53,238 nucleotides of DNA from positions 1 to 53,238 of the forward strand of contig JAFGVM010000001.1 in NCBI GenBank assembly GCA_016937995.1, in the 5' to 3' direction. The notes under the pieces were generated by a model. The model saw only the letters and a list, made by a program, of their open reading frames with translations, did not search any database and had not been told where the DNA came from. The DNA comes from Candidatus Delongbacteria bacterium. GTDB lineage: Bacteria > UBA4055. Position 1 is the first letter of the stretch. Every line of letters begins with the position of its first letter. A program made the position numbers and the translations under genes. Shown here in pieces: positions 1 through 7,809 of this stretch.

Positions 1-803
1 ACTACTATCTCAAATTGCGAGAATACGCTTTGTTTTTCGACATTGCAGAGGGCTTCGAACCCGAAACGGTTCTCTTTCATTCCAAGTAATTCGCTGCGGA
101 TATCATCGGTCAGTATGCCTGTATCGCCTTTGATGATCTTGTAGTTTTCAAGCAGGATGTCTTTCTGGTCGGAGAAAACGATCTTTCCGTTGTTGATGAA
201 AGTAATGTAATCGGCTATTTTTTCAAGATCGGAAGTGATGTGCGTCGAGAATAGGATAGATTTGTTCTCGTCCTGAATTTCTTCGCGGAGTATGTCCATG
301 AGCTTGTCGCGGAATACGGGGTCAAGTCCGGATGTCGGTTCGTCAAGGATCAGAAGTTCGGCGTTGTGCGAGAGAGCTACGGCAAGCGAGAATTTCATTT
401 TTGTTCCTTTTGATAGATCTCTGATTTTCTTATTCGGGAGGAGCTCAAATATCCCGCAGTATTCGTCGAATTTTTCATCATCCCACCTGCTGTAGAACGG
501 TGCGATTATCTCTTTCATTTTCTTTACGGTCAGATGCTCATAAAAATAGCTTTCTTCATATACGAAACCGATCCTGTCCTTTATCGCCACTTCATCTATC
601 GAATTATCCATTCCGAATATTTTGATGTCGCCGGAATCTTTCTTCAATAAATTCATTATAAGCCTGATAGTGGTCGTTTTTCCTGCCCCGTTAGGCCCGA
701 TGAAGCCCATCACAAACCCTTTATCGAGGTTGAAGTTTATATTATCCAGCTTAAAACCGTCAAACTCTTTCGAAACATTCTTTATATCTAATATTTTATT
801 CAT
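1..803 (-). CDS. ABC transporter ATP-binding protein (3' end cut by window edge)
   Basis: This is the nucleotide-binding subunit of an ABC-2/YtrB/BcrA-type exporter; it would hydrolyse ATP at the inner membrane for an unseen permease. My translation from the ATG at 803 gives MNKILDIKNVSKEF, then Walker A (GPNGAGKTT) near residue 37, a signature LSKGTKMK, Walker B (LLILDEPTSGLDP) and the H-loop (STHITSDLEKIADY). The reading frame stays open for 267 codons to the left edge, so the C-terminus is missing. An AGAGGAG ribosome binding site lies 7 bases before the start. The gene follows a YtrA-type GntR regulator on the same strand, the usual arrangement of ytr/bcr export operons, so the substrate may be an envelope-active compound or antibiotic (inference). 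About 180 bases of repeats separate the two genes. Confidence 0.93.
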   Translation of the reverse strand, partial: MNKILDIKNVSKEFDGFKLDNINFNLDKGFVMGFIGPNGAGKTTTIRLIMNLLKKDSGDIKIFGMDNSIDEVAIKDRIGFVYEESYFYEHLTVKKMKEIIAPFYSRWDDEKFDEYCGIFELLPNKKIRDLSKGTKMKFSLAVALSHNAELLILDEPTSGLDPVFRDKLMDILREEIQDENKSILFSTHITSDLEKIADYITFINNGKIVFSDQKDILLENYKIIKGDTGILTDDIRSELLGMKENRFGFEALCNVEKQSVFSQFEIV

Positions 804-817
804 TTTATTTCTCCTCT

Positions 818-853
818 GTCATTGCGAGGATTTTATTAAATCCGTGGCAATCT
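818..853 (-). repeat. Hairpin repeat P3, copy 1
   Basis: Read on the minus strand this is GATTGCCACGGATTTA, a short loop, then AAATCCTCGCAATGAC. The arms pair as ATTGC/GCAAT and GGATTT/AAATCC. It lies in the leader of the ABC ATPase, ending 14 bases before the ATG. A second copy in the same orientation to its gene is at 19453-19486. Confidence 0.75.
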
Positions 854-867
854 TGTTCTTTTTTTTT

Positions 868-898
868 TGTCATCCTCGTGCTCCGACACGGGGATCCA
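868..898 (-). repeat. Hairpin repeat P1, copy 1
   Basis: On the plus strand CCTCGTG at 874-880 pairs, with one mismatch, with CACGGGG at 887-893, inside GTCATCC...GGGGATCC. A near-identical copy with perfect arms is at 10871-10899 and a diverged one at 33329-33360. Confidence 0.75.
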
Positions 899-920
899 TT
901 TTTATGTTTGTTAATCCGTT

Positions 921-950
921 TCGGGGTCGACCGTTGGGCGACCCCTACGA
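921..950 (-). repeat. Palindrome repeat P2, copy a
   Basis: GGGGTCG at 923-929 pairs with CGACCCC at 939-945 and is followed by the shared flank CTACGA. It belongs to a family of at least nine palindromes in this window that keep GGGG...CCCC but change the rest of the stem. Confidence 0.75.
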
Positions 951-953
951 ACT

Positions 954-981
954 ATCAACTGTCAACTTTCAACTGTCAACT
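954..981 (-). repeat. Heptamer repeat array (AGTTGAN unit), locus 1
   Basis: On the minus strand four 7-base units of the form AGTTGAC/AGTTGAA/AGTTGAT run in tandem. The first unit overlaps the TAG stop codon of the GntR gene. Similar 7-base arrays lie at 16641-16665 and 19376-19411. Confidence 0.7.
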
Positions 982-1348
982 ACTCATACAACGCATCCAA
1001 CATCTCCCTTAATTCTTTCTTCTTCAATCCAAGCATTCTTGCTTCATCAACTGCTTCGATTAATTTATTTTCAATTATTTTCAATTTCTGTTCTTTGATA
1101 AATTCTTTATTCTGATGTGCTACAAAAGTTCCCTTTCCACCGACAGTTTCCAAAAAACCTTCTCTCTCCAGATCTTCATAACTTCTCTTGGTCGTTATAA
1201 CACTGATCCTAAGTTCTTTAGCAAGATTTCTTATAGATGGAAGAGCATCTCCGGCTTTTAGTTCACCGGTGATCATCAAACCTCTAAACTGATCAGAGAT
1301 CTGCTTATAGATAGGATCGGGAGATGAATTTTTAATTATAATTTTCAT
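980..1348 (-). CDS. GntR-family transcriptional regulator, YtrA subfamily
   Basis: This is a DNA-binding repressor. The 122-residue protein has the GntR winged helix-turn-helix at residues 10-75 (PIYKQISDQFRGLMITGELK, then LPSIRNLAKEL) and only about 45 residues after it. That short helical C-terminus is characteristic of the YtrA subfamily, which usually controls a linked ABC transporter. The ATG is preceded by GGAG at about 9 bases. The next gene on the strand is an ABC ATPase, which fits. A perfect 8-base inverted repeat lies 31 bases upstream of the start and is a likely autoregulatory operator. The stop codon merges with a heptamer repeat array. Confidence 0.92.
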   Translation of the reverse strand: MKIIIKNSSPDPIYKQISDQFRGLMITGELKAGDALPSIRNLAKELRISVITTKRSYEDLEREGFLETVGGKGTFVAHQNKEFIKEQKLKIIENKLIEAVDEARMLGLKKKELREMLDALYE

Positions 1349-1379
1349 GGTTTTCGACTCCGTGCATTTTGTGTTTGCC

Positions 1380-1398
1380 GTATATATGCGATATATAC
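1380..1398 (-). promoter_or_regulatory. Probable GntR/YtrA operator
   Basis: GTATATATGCGATATATAC is a perfect inverted repeat with 8-base arms and a 3-base centre. It fits the general GntR operator form GT(N)xAC. It lies directly upstream of the GntR gene, so binding there would repress the gntR-ABC unit (inference). The AT-rich arms could also contain the promoter -10 box. Confidence 0.6.
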
Positions 1399-1442
1399 AA
1401 TTTAACGAATAATTTTTACCGTGTCAAGTGTTTTTTATGACA

Positions 1443-1467
1443 TAAAAAAGCCCCATCAAAGATGGGG
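1443..1467 (-). terminator. Rho-independent terminator for the lipoprotein gene at 1533-2684
   Basis: On the minus strand CCCCATC-TTT-GATGGGG is followed by CTTTTTTATG. It lies 66 bases past the stop codon of the upstream minus-strand gene. Confidence 0.8.
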
Positions 1468-1489
1468 AATTATGTGATTTAATTAAATT

Positions 1490-1516
1490 CGTAGGGAACG
1501 CAGATCTGCGTTCCGT
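1490..1516. repeat. Palindrome repeat P2, copy b
   Basis: GGAACGCAGATCTGCGTTCC at 1495-1514 is a perfect 20-base palindrome, preceded by the family flank CGTAGG. It lies between the stop codon of the lipoprotein gene and its terminator. Confidence 0.7.
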
Positions 1517-1532
1517 ACAATGTCAATGGAAT

Positions 1533-2684
1533 TTAATAATCATAAAATTTAATATTCCTACCTTTCTCATCGTCAAATTCATCCGCATTAAAATAAATCA
1601 GCTTATCACCTATGAATCTAATCCTGTAATACAATTTTGATCCCGTTCCATCATAGTAGACTAGATCTTTAAATTGAATAGAATTCTGATATATTCCATT
1701 TTTGAATATATCAACATACATGCCTGAAAGATTTTCAGAATTTCTCTCATTAGTTGCAAGTACCCATAATCTGTTATATTTGTCTACAAATATTTCGTTT
1801 ATAGCTCTCTTTTTTATATTACCAAATTTTTCTTTCATGTTAATACCATTCAATTCACTCATTCTATCCATTTCGATATCTTTGTAGAAGTAACTTCTGA
1901 AATCTTTTTTAATTTGATACTTCTTATCTCCTGTATTAGAGTCGTAAACATCTATCTTGTATTCACTATCACTTATCCAAGAGATATACAGATTAGTTTC
2001 ATTCCCACATATAAATGGGTACATTTGAGAACTGGCTGCTACACCATGTTCGATAATTTTATAAAATCTGTCAACAACTTTGATCTGATTAAAATCATTA
2101 TCCATTAGTATATTTTCTATTGTTAGCTCATCACTGTCTTTATCCAGAGTAAGATGTTCCCATTTTGTAGCTATAATTCTATGTTCTGAAAGTTTATGAA
2201 TTTCAGTTACAATGAAACCTAGGTTGAATGATTCAATGTATTCTCCACTAAGATCAAAAATATTAACTTTATCACTATTACTAAAAAAGGCATAGATCTT
2301 ATTATTGATGATTATTGTTCCTGAATATCCCTCATTTTCACCGGGTCCTTGCCCAGTTGGTGAAAATGATCTTATGAATTTAAAATTACTATTATACAAA
2401 GTTAATCTTCCTTTAGGATTATAACCCTGAACTAAAATATTATCGCCTGGCAGTTTATGAACTGTTGACATCCAAAAGAACCCTAGAGAATCTTCTGCGC
2501 TACGATTACTGTTAATCTGACCGGTATATTTCAGATTAACCTTTAGTTCCGGATCATCAGAAATCTTTTTGTTGATGATCACTTTACCGTCTTCAGTTTC
2601 AACAACGGTATAATTCGTTTTCTTTTCACATGCGTTAAAGATCAACAACATTACAACAATGCCAAACAAAATCACTTTTCTCAT
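1533..2684 (-). CDS. 6-bladed beta-propeller lipoprotein (DUF5128-like)
   Basis: This is a predicted surface or periplasmic lipoprotein of unknown function. The N-terminus is a type II signal peptide with a lipobox ending FNAC about 20 residues in, followed by a charged EKK. The body contains the SPTGQGPGENEG segment typical of the Bacteroidetes 6-bladed propeller (DUF5128) family, and repeated beta strands such as NKIYAFFSNSDKVNIFDLSG. I chose the second ATG (2684): GAGAGAGG lies 6 bases before it but directly abuts the in-frame ATG at 2690. A paralogue of the same length and plan is at 20496-21659. The family often lies near outer-membrane uptake genes, but none is seen here, so no substrate can be proposed. 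Confidence 0.85.
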   Translation of the reverse strand: MRKVILFGIVVMLLIFNACEKKTNYTVVETEDGKVIINKKISDDPELKVNLKYTGQINSNRSAEDSLGFFWMSTVHKLPGDNILVQGYNPKGRLTLYNSNFKFIRSFSPTGQGPGENEGYSGTIIINNKIYAFFSNSDKVNIFDLSGEYIESFNLGFIVTEIHKLSEHRIIATKWEHLTLDKDSDELTIENILMDNDFNQIKVVDRFYKIIEHGVAASSQMYPFICGNETNLYISWISDSEYKIDVYDSNTGDKKYQIKKDFRSYFYKDIEMDRMSELNGINMKEKFGNIKKRAINEIFVDKYNRLWVLATNERNSENLSGMYVDIFKNGIYQNSIQFKDLVYYDGTGSKLYYRIRFIGDKLIYFNADEFDDEKGRNIKFYDY

Positions 2685-2903
2685 TCTCATCCTCTCTCAA
2701 TTTGATATTTTAAATTTTTTACCTATCCGAAAGTATGAAAACTAGTTTATTTTCAGAAATTATACAATTTAGTAGTGATGAAATGCTTAAAATATGGTGT
2801 GAATGGAATAAGTATATTGCAAAATGTGTTTTTTTTCTCTTTGACTCTTTTTACGATTTTAACTACATTAAATCATCAAAATAAATATTACAACGGAGGA
2901 TTT

Positions 2904-4334
2904 ATGCTCAAAAGGTTAACAGTATTACTTTTATTTGTAGTTACAACTACAGTCTTTTTCTCTTGTACTGAAGATGATTCAACAGATCCGATAATTTATG
3001 ATGAGTTTACCGTTCAGACTGACTGGTCCGGTGGAGGTACTCAGGTAGATATGCTGGATTCGAATAAATTTAATGTTTCAGCAGGTATTGACTTCACATC
3101 CACACCAGGAGAAATTACTATTTCAGGTGATTATTTTGTAACTAACGATGCTCAGACTTACAACGGTAAATTATATGTCTGTGTCACCGGATACGGTACA
3201 TTTGAATATGATCCAACATCAGATGTATGGAAACTTAGTCTTGCAGGTCACTACTGGAGATTCTCTTATGTATTTGATGGAAAACTTTACACTTTGTACT
3301 CAGGTGTTGAAATAAAAACTTACGATGGAACAACAAACGATTATGGTCTAGGTCCAAACGGTTGGGCCGTTTTCAATAATGATGGACTACCTGCATACGG
3401 TGAAGTTGATCCTTACCTCAATATTTTTGATTTTACAGAGTTCAATTCAGAACTATATGCATGTGGTGGTCTCTGGAATGGTACAACAAACCAGTCTGCT
3501 GGAGGTCAGGTATATAAATTTAATGGTACTGCATGGGAACAGGTTGGTGCAACTACTGAGAACTCATCTAATGCTATTGTAGCTTACGATGGAGAACTTT
3601 ATTGGGGAACTCACTGGAGTGGTGATCTTTTTAAACTTGTAGGTGGAGTTTGGACATACACAGGTCATTCTTTCGGGATGTCAGTTACTGATCTTGTTGT
3701 ATGTAATGATAAATTATATGTTGCTTCTTGGAACACATCTTATGTAACAGGTTATGTTGATGAATTTGATGGTACGAACTGGGTAAGAAGATATAACGGT
3801 GAGGCTGTAACAGAGCTTACTGTACATAACAATATGATAACATGGGGTACTAATCCCGGAGGTAAGATATTTCAATTATCAAATGATCCCGCTCCTTGGG
3901 TTGTGAATCTTTACGATCTAGGTATTACCTGCATAAGTGGACTAGTTTCAGTTAATGGTGATCTTTATAACGGTTGTGGTTATCAAACAGCTCCGAATGT
4001 AAGAGATAATTTTATTTATAAGAACGGAGTTCAGGAAAAGAAATTAGAATGCTGTATGTTAGTATCATCAGGTTATTCTTCTATTGAGAACACTTGGGGT
4101 AACATTGTATGGAATTGTGACGAACCAGCAGGCACAGGTGTGGAAGTATGGGTTCAGGGAAAAGACTCTGCTGCTGCATGGCCAATGTACACTGAATATA
4201 ACTGGACTCAAATGGTAAATGATACTCCTATTGAACTTGATGGACAGGATATGAGATATAAAGTTTATCTATGGTCGACTGAAGACGGTGTAACACCAAC
4301 TTTTGAAGATATTTCACTAAAGGTAGAGCAATAA
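2904..4334 (+). CDS. Kelch-like beta-propeller lipoprotein
   Basis: This is a 476-residue predicted lipoprotein of unknown function. The signal peptide ends in a lipobox VFFSC near residue 21. The body holds about seven similar modules in which Y/F-(N/D)-G-x-LY starts a strand and a W-containing strand closes the blade (for example YNGKLYVCVTGYG, FDGKLYTLYSG, YDGELYWGTHWSG, CNDKLYVASWN, VNGDLYNGCGY). This resembles a kelch-type propeller with binding surfaces rather than an enzyme. Codons are open upstream to 2775, but GGAGGA sits just before the ATG at 2904 and the signal peptide begins there. The gene diverges from the propeller lipoprotein at 1533-2684 and ends at a bidirectional hairpin. 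Confidence 0.85.
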   Translation: MLKRLTVLLLFVVTTTVFFSCTEDDSTDPIIYDEFTVQTDWSGGGTQVDMLDSNKFNVSAGIDFTSTPGEITISGDYFVTNDAQTYNGKLYVCVTGYGTFEYDPTSDVWKLSLAGHYWRFSYVFDGKLYTLYSGVEIKTYDGTTNDYGLGPNGWAVFNNDGLPAYGEVDPYLNIFDFTEFNSELYACGGLWNGTTNQSAGGQVYKFNGTAWEQVGATTENSSNAIVAYDGELYWGTHWSGDLFKLVGGVWTYTGHSFGMSVTDLVVCNDKLYVASWNTSYVTGYVDEFDGTNWVRRYNGEAVTELTVHNNMITWGTNPGGKIFQLSNDPAPWVVNLYDLGITCISGLVSVNGDLYNGCGYQTAPNVRDNFIYKNGVQEKKLECCMLVSSGYSSIENTWGNIVWNCDEPAGTGVEVWVQGKDSAAAWPMYTEYNWTQMVNDTPIELDGQDMRYKVYLWSTEDGVTPTFEDISLKVEQ

Positions 4335-4339
4335 ATGTA

Positions 4340-4377
4340 TAAAAAACGGGGACGGAAAAATCCGTCCCCTACATTTT
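4340..4377. terminator. Bidirectional terminator, also palindrome P2 copy c
   Basis: AAAAAA is followed by GGGGACGGA (4348-4356), four A, TCCGTCCCC (4361-4369) and TACATTTTT. It lies between two convergent genes with A/T runs on both sides, so it can stop transcription both ways. Its GGGG/CCCCTAC frame places it in the P2 family. Confidence 0.75.
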
Positions 4378-5144
4378 TAATTGTCAAATATTTTAAACAG
4401 TTTTCTCGTATTTTCTAACGTGACCTTAGAAACTTCCTCAATGCTGATATTTTTTAAATCAGCGATCTTCTGAGCGATATATCTCAATTTTGAAGGATCA
4501 TTCCTCTTACCCCGAAAAGGAACAGGGGTTAAAAACGGAGAGTCTGTTTCAAGCAGTAAACGATCCAGAGGCAAAGCTTTTATAACTTCTTCTCTGTCAT
4601 TTTTTTTATAAGTGATATTCCCGGTGAAAGAAATATAAAATCCTTTATCTATCAATTCCAGGGCCGTATCTGCAGATCCTGCGTAACAATGAAAAACACC
4701 TGTATAATTATCTGAAACTTCATTTATAACTTTCATAGTCTCTATTTCTGCATCTCTGCTATGAATGATTACAGGAAAATTTTCTTCGAGAGATAATTCA
4801 AGCTGCTTTATAAAATATTTTCTCTGTGTTTCGAAAGGGACTTTATCCCAGTAAAGATCCAATCCTGTTTCGCCCAATGCAACAACCTTATCATGCTTCA
4901 AAAGCTCTCTGATCTCTTTTACAGCATCATCAGAATTACTTTTTAGATCTGTAGGGTGCAAACCAACTGCAGCATAGATCCTATCATATTTTTCTGCAAG
5001 CCTGATCGATTGATATGAAGTTTCAATGTCAACACCAACGTTGATAATTCCATCGATCTCAGTTGAAAGAAGCTCATTAATAAGTTTGTCCCTGTCCTCA
5101 TCATAATGTTCAAAATATAAATGTGCATGAGACTCGAAGAACAA
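4377..5144 (-). CDS. tatD: TatD-family metal-dependent hydrolase/DNase
   Basis: This is a cytoplasmic metal-dependent nuclease-type hydrolase of the TatD superfamily. The 255-residue protein shows the N-terminal metal motif ESHAHL (H6, H8), GLHPTD, the glutamate motif ALGETGLDLYW, IIHSRDAE, FHCYAGS and the C-terminal LLLETDSPFLTP. These are all hallmarks of the family at its normal length. The start is a TTG codon: no in-frame ATG precedes the essential HAH motif, and GGAG lies 6 bases before the TTG. It follows the M50 protease gene by 11 bases and is probably co-transcribed with it. Confidence 0.93.
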   Translation of the reverse strand: MFFESHAHLYFEHYDEDRDKLINELLSTEIDGIINVGVDIETSYQSIRLAEKYDRIYAAVGLHPTDLKSNSDDAVKEIRELLKHDKVVALGETGLDLYWDKVPFETQRKYFIKQLELSLEENFPVIIHSRDAEIETMKVINEVSDNYTGVFHCYAGSADTALELIDKGFYISFTGNITYKKNDREEVIKALPLDRLLLETDSPFLTPVPFRGKRNDPSKLRYIAQKIADLKNISIEEVSKVTLENTRKLFKIFDN

Positions 5145-5155
5145 AACTTACTCCA

Positions 5156-5830
5156 CTATAAAAATAATATTCTAATGAAAAATTCTGCTACAGGAAATAT
5201 AGCCATTCCGAAAATAGAGAATTTAAATACATTACCTATCACTATCAAACCGATAAGGATACCTATACCGTATCTGCTCACAGCTTCAAACTTATCAGCC
5301 TGCTCATGTGTTAAAAATCCCATAAGTATCTTAGAACCATCCAAAGGTGGTATCGGGAATAGATTGAATATCATCAGGACAGTATTTATAAGAACAGCAT
5401 AGAAAAAGAAATTCTCCAGATAGGTTTGATGCTCCGGTGAAAAAATTATATATGGATCTATTCTGTCCATTCCTACGATAAGTAATATCTTGTATAGTAT
5501 TATTGATACAATGATAAGAAGAAGATTAGAAAGCGGTCCCGCAGCAGCAGTGATAGCCATATCTCTTTTCATATTTTTAAAATTAAAAGGATTCACAGGA
5601 ACGGGCTTTGCCCCCCCGAACATTATTGACCAGCCTGAAAGAAGACCTAACATAAGTGGCAGCATGACTGTCATCATCGGATCAATATGAGGCATTGGGT
5701 TTAAAGTTAATCTGCCCATTCTCTTGGCAGTAGGATCACCAAGGTAAAATGCTGTTACTCCGTGAGATACTTCATGAAATACCACTGAGAACAGCAGTAC
5801 TATGATCATTATAATTATTCCAGGACCCAT
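5156..5830 (-). CDS. Site-2-protease-like M50 membrane metalloprotease
   Basis: This is an integral inner-membrane zinc protease of the M50B (YwhC-like) group, which cuts within membranes; its substrate is unknown. The first helix carries the HEVSH motif (H19, E20, H23), followed by GDPTAKRMGRLTLNP, which is conserved in this group. Near residue 160 PIPPLDGSK supplies the third zinc ligand (Asp). About five hydrophobic segments span its 224 residues, and it lacks PDZ domains. It sits between two small outer-membrane-type proteins and TatD on the minus strand with gaps of 7-11 bases. Confidence 0.9.
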   Translation of the reverse strand: MGPGIIIMIIVLLFSVVFHEVSHGVTAFYLGDPTAKRMGRLTLNPMPHIDPMMTVMLPLMLGLLSGWSIMFGGAKPVPVNPFNFKNMKRDMAITAAAGPLSNLLLIIVSIILYKILLIVGMDRIDPYIIFSPEHQTYLENFFFYAVLINTVLMIFNLFPIPPLDGSKILMGFLTHEQADKFEAVSRYGIGILIGLIVIGNVFKFSIFGMAIFPVAEFFIRILFL

Positions 5831-5837
5831 AATTTAT

Positions 5838-6554
5838 CTAAAACTTATAACTTAACATTAACTTATGATTAACATGACCTGTATCGTCAAGAGACTGAAT
5901 TATCTCTGTCTTTAACGCAGGTGCTCTGTATGAAGCATTTATTGCACTTACTAGATGATTTAGTGCAATTGCCCCGATAGTGTAAAAGAACCTTGTATTG
6001 CCGTCTTCTGAGGATATTCTTATGTCATCGTAATCTTTTCTAACCGACGTTGATGACCAGTCCCAGAAATCTGAAGGATTATCATATCTGTTATTAAAAT
6101 CCCTGTCAATATTTCTCTGGGCATTATAATCTTCTACGTTATCGTAATTTGCAATGTCCACCCAGTATCTCTCATCTTTTCCCGATGGATCAACACCTGC
6201 CTTCAACGCGGCAAGGTCCTTATAATCATCCTCTCTTATAGAAGAGTAATAACTAAATCCGGCTGCAACAGCTATTAAACTCACTTCTGTGATAAAAAAA
6301 GTCGCAGCCTCTTTCTTTCTTCCCAGCTTATACTCCCCCCATCCCGGAACAATAAATGAACGGATGAAGTATTTAAAACTGTCAGTTTTTTTCTTTTTAT
6401 CTTTATCTCCCTTACCGTACCTGTCCCTAACGAATGACATCTCTTTTTCAAAATCATTTAGATTATTGAAAGGAACTATATCCTCGGCAACAAGGACCCG
6501 ACAGAATAAAAAGATCATTATCAGAGAAATAATATGTCCGTATCTTAAATTCAT
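5838..6554 (-). CDS. DUF5683-like envelope protein
   Basis: Not assigned a function. An N-terminal signal segment (IISLIMIFLFCRVLVA) is followed by SFIVPGWGEYKLGRKKEA, the glycine-rich PGxGxxYxG signature of DUF5683-type small membrane proteins, and then a hydrophobic helix. The C-terminus ends in a beta strand finishing in Phe (LMLSYKF), as outer-membrane proteins do. I place the start at the ATG at 6554, six bases after the upstream stop codon, with no clear Shine-Dalgarno; it is probably translationally coupled. The gene directly upstream is a longer relative with the same plan. Confidence 0.7.
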   Translation of the reverse strand: MNLRYGHIISLIMIFLFCRVLVAEDIVPFNNLNDFEKEMSFVRDRYGKGDKDKKKKTDSFKYFIRSFIVPGWGEYKLGRKKEAATFFITEVSLIAVAAGFSYYSSIREDDYKDLAALKAGVDPSGKDERYWVDIANYDNVEDYNAQRNIDRDFNNRYDNPSDFWDWSSTSVRKDYDDIRISSEDGNTRFFYTIGAIALNHLVSAINASYRAPALKTEIIQSLDDTGHVNHKLMLSYKF

Positions 6555-6559
6555 CAAAT

Positions 6560-7687
6560 TTACCAGTTGACCGAGTAGGTCAGTTTATAATTATCTAATC
6601 CCAGGACATCAGCCTTATCATTGTTTTCGATCCTGAGCTTTGTTTCAATAGAATATTTGGATTTGATAACATATGCGGCATCAAAAGCTGAAGCAACATG
6701 ATTTAACAAGGTCACCATAAGAAAGTTCTGCCCCATTTCATAAGCTATATTAGCTTCATTTCTGAGATCCTCATAGAAATCTACATGTTCCGCTGAATTA
6801 TGATCATTAAAGTTAAATGCACTTGACTCATTCAACTTTAACTTAGGCCTAAGTACTGCTGTTGTGTCAGTTCCGTTTATTGCATATTCCGTAACGTATA
6901 TTATCTCTCCCTCAGCATCTCTTTCATAACCCTCATAATCGTCCCATCCACCGGCGAACTGATGATACTTACCTATCATTTCATAGTACTGCTGAGTTTT
7001 TCCGCTCGGCAGGTTATGTGTAAATTCTTTTAATGCAATGTCACCTTCAGCAAAGGTCATTACATCCGCCAAAGGCAGACCCAGATAGTATAATGAAGTA
7101 TCTGTCATAGACATTTCCATCATGTCCAGAACACAAAATTCTGTATCGTTATCCCAGTCAATATCATCATCCCAGTACCAGTTATCTCTATCTTTAAAAT
7201 AATCAAGGCTCCAGATATCCACTGCATTAACAGCAGGATTGGCATTTAAATATACCAGAAAATTCTGGGACATACCCATTAAACCGCCATAATAACGGTC
7301 TTCACTAAAACTGGAATTGGCATAATCTTCAAACTCTGCAGTTTTATCATCACCGTCAGAATCATATACATACCATAAAGAAACCGCAACTGCCTCAATA
7401 CCAAAAAATATACCGCTTCTGATATAGTCCTTTGCATAGAATTCACCTGCTCCGGGCAGTAATATCGAAAGACCTGAAGCGATCATAGGGCTCATTCCGT
7501 CCTTATATTCCGCTTTCTTTTTGCTTTTTATCCTTGGAGTTGATGCTTCAGTTTCAACAGTCTCAGCTGTATCATCATTTTGAGCCAACATTATACCTGA
7601 TATACCATTATAATTGACCGCCTGGCCATACATAGATACTAAAAATCCAAGTATCATCACTATAATTGATATTCTCTTATTTTTCAT
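6560..7687 (-). CDS. DUF5683-like envelope protein, long paralogue
   Basis: Function unknown. A signal peptide (ISIIVMILGFLVSMYGQA) leads to a linker and then SPMIASGLSILLPGAGEFYAKDYIRSG, split here as SILLPGAGEFYAKDY followed by a hydrophobic helix. This is the same PGxGxFY plan as the gene that follows. A long acidic middle (residues 120-300) is unique to this copy. It ends in LTYSVNW, with the terminal aromatic residue typical of outer-membrane proteins. A GTG at 7696 is possible, but GGGTGAG spaces better to the ATG at 7687. It probably forms one transcription unit with the paralogue, the M50 protease and TatD. Confidence 0.7.
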   Translation of the reverse strand: MKNKRISIIVMILGFLVSMYGQAVNYNGISGIMLAQNDDTAETVETEASTPRIKSKKKAEYKDGMSPMIASGLSILLPGAGEFYAKDYIRSGIFFGIEAVAVSLWYVYDSDGDDKTAEFEDYANSSFSEDRYYGGLMGMSQNFLVYLNANPAVNAVDIWSLDYFKDRDNWYWDDDIDWDNDTEFCVLDMMEMSMTDTSLYYLGLPLADVMTFAEGDIALKEFTHNLPSGKTQQYYEMIGKYHQFAGGWDDYEGYERDAEGEIIYVTEYAINGTDTTAVLRPKLKLNESSAFNFNDHNSAEHVDFYEDLRNEANIAYEMGQNFLMVTLLNHVASAFDAAYVIKSKYSIETKLRIENNDKADVLGLDNYKLTYSVNW

Positions 7688-7759
7688 TGTTCTCACCCGT
7701 ATGCTTAATTAAATATTATCCTTTTTGTCTTCGCTGAATTAGTTCATTATATCTTGTAA

Positions 7760-7800
7760 TATTTTTTATTCTGTCATGCTGATCCCGATTTCGAATTATC
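7760..7800. repeat. Possible degenerate P1 remnant
   Basis: CTGTCATGCTGATCCCGATTTCG resembles the left half of the P1 family (GTCATnCnnG...GATCC) but has no pairing arm. It lies in the gap between two minus-strand envelope genes. Confidence 0.3.
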
Positions 7801-7809
7801 AATTGCTTC

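Noticed and set aside
622-1098. Plus-strand open frame across the ABC start, repeats and GntR
   Set aside because: It runs antisense through two real genes and low-complexity repeats; the translation has no family resemblance.
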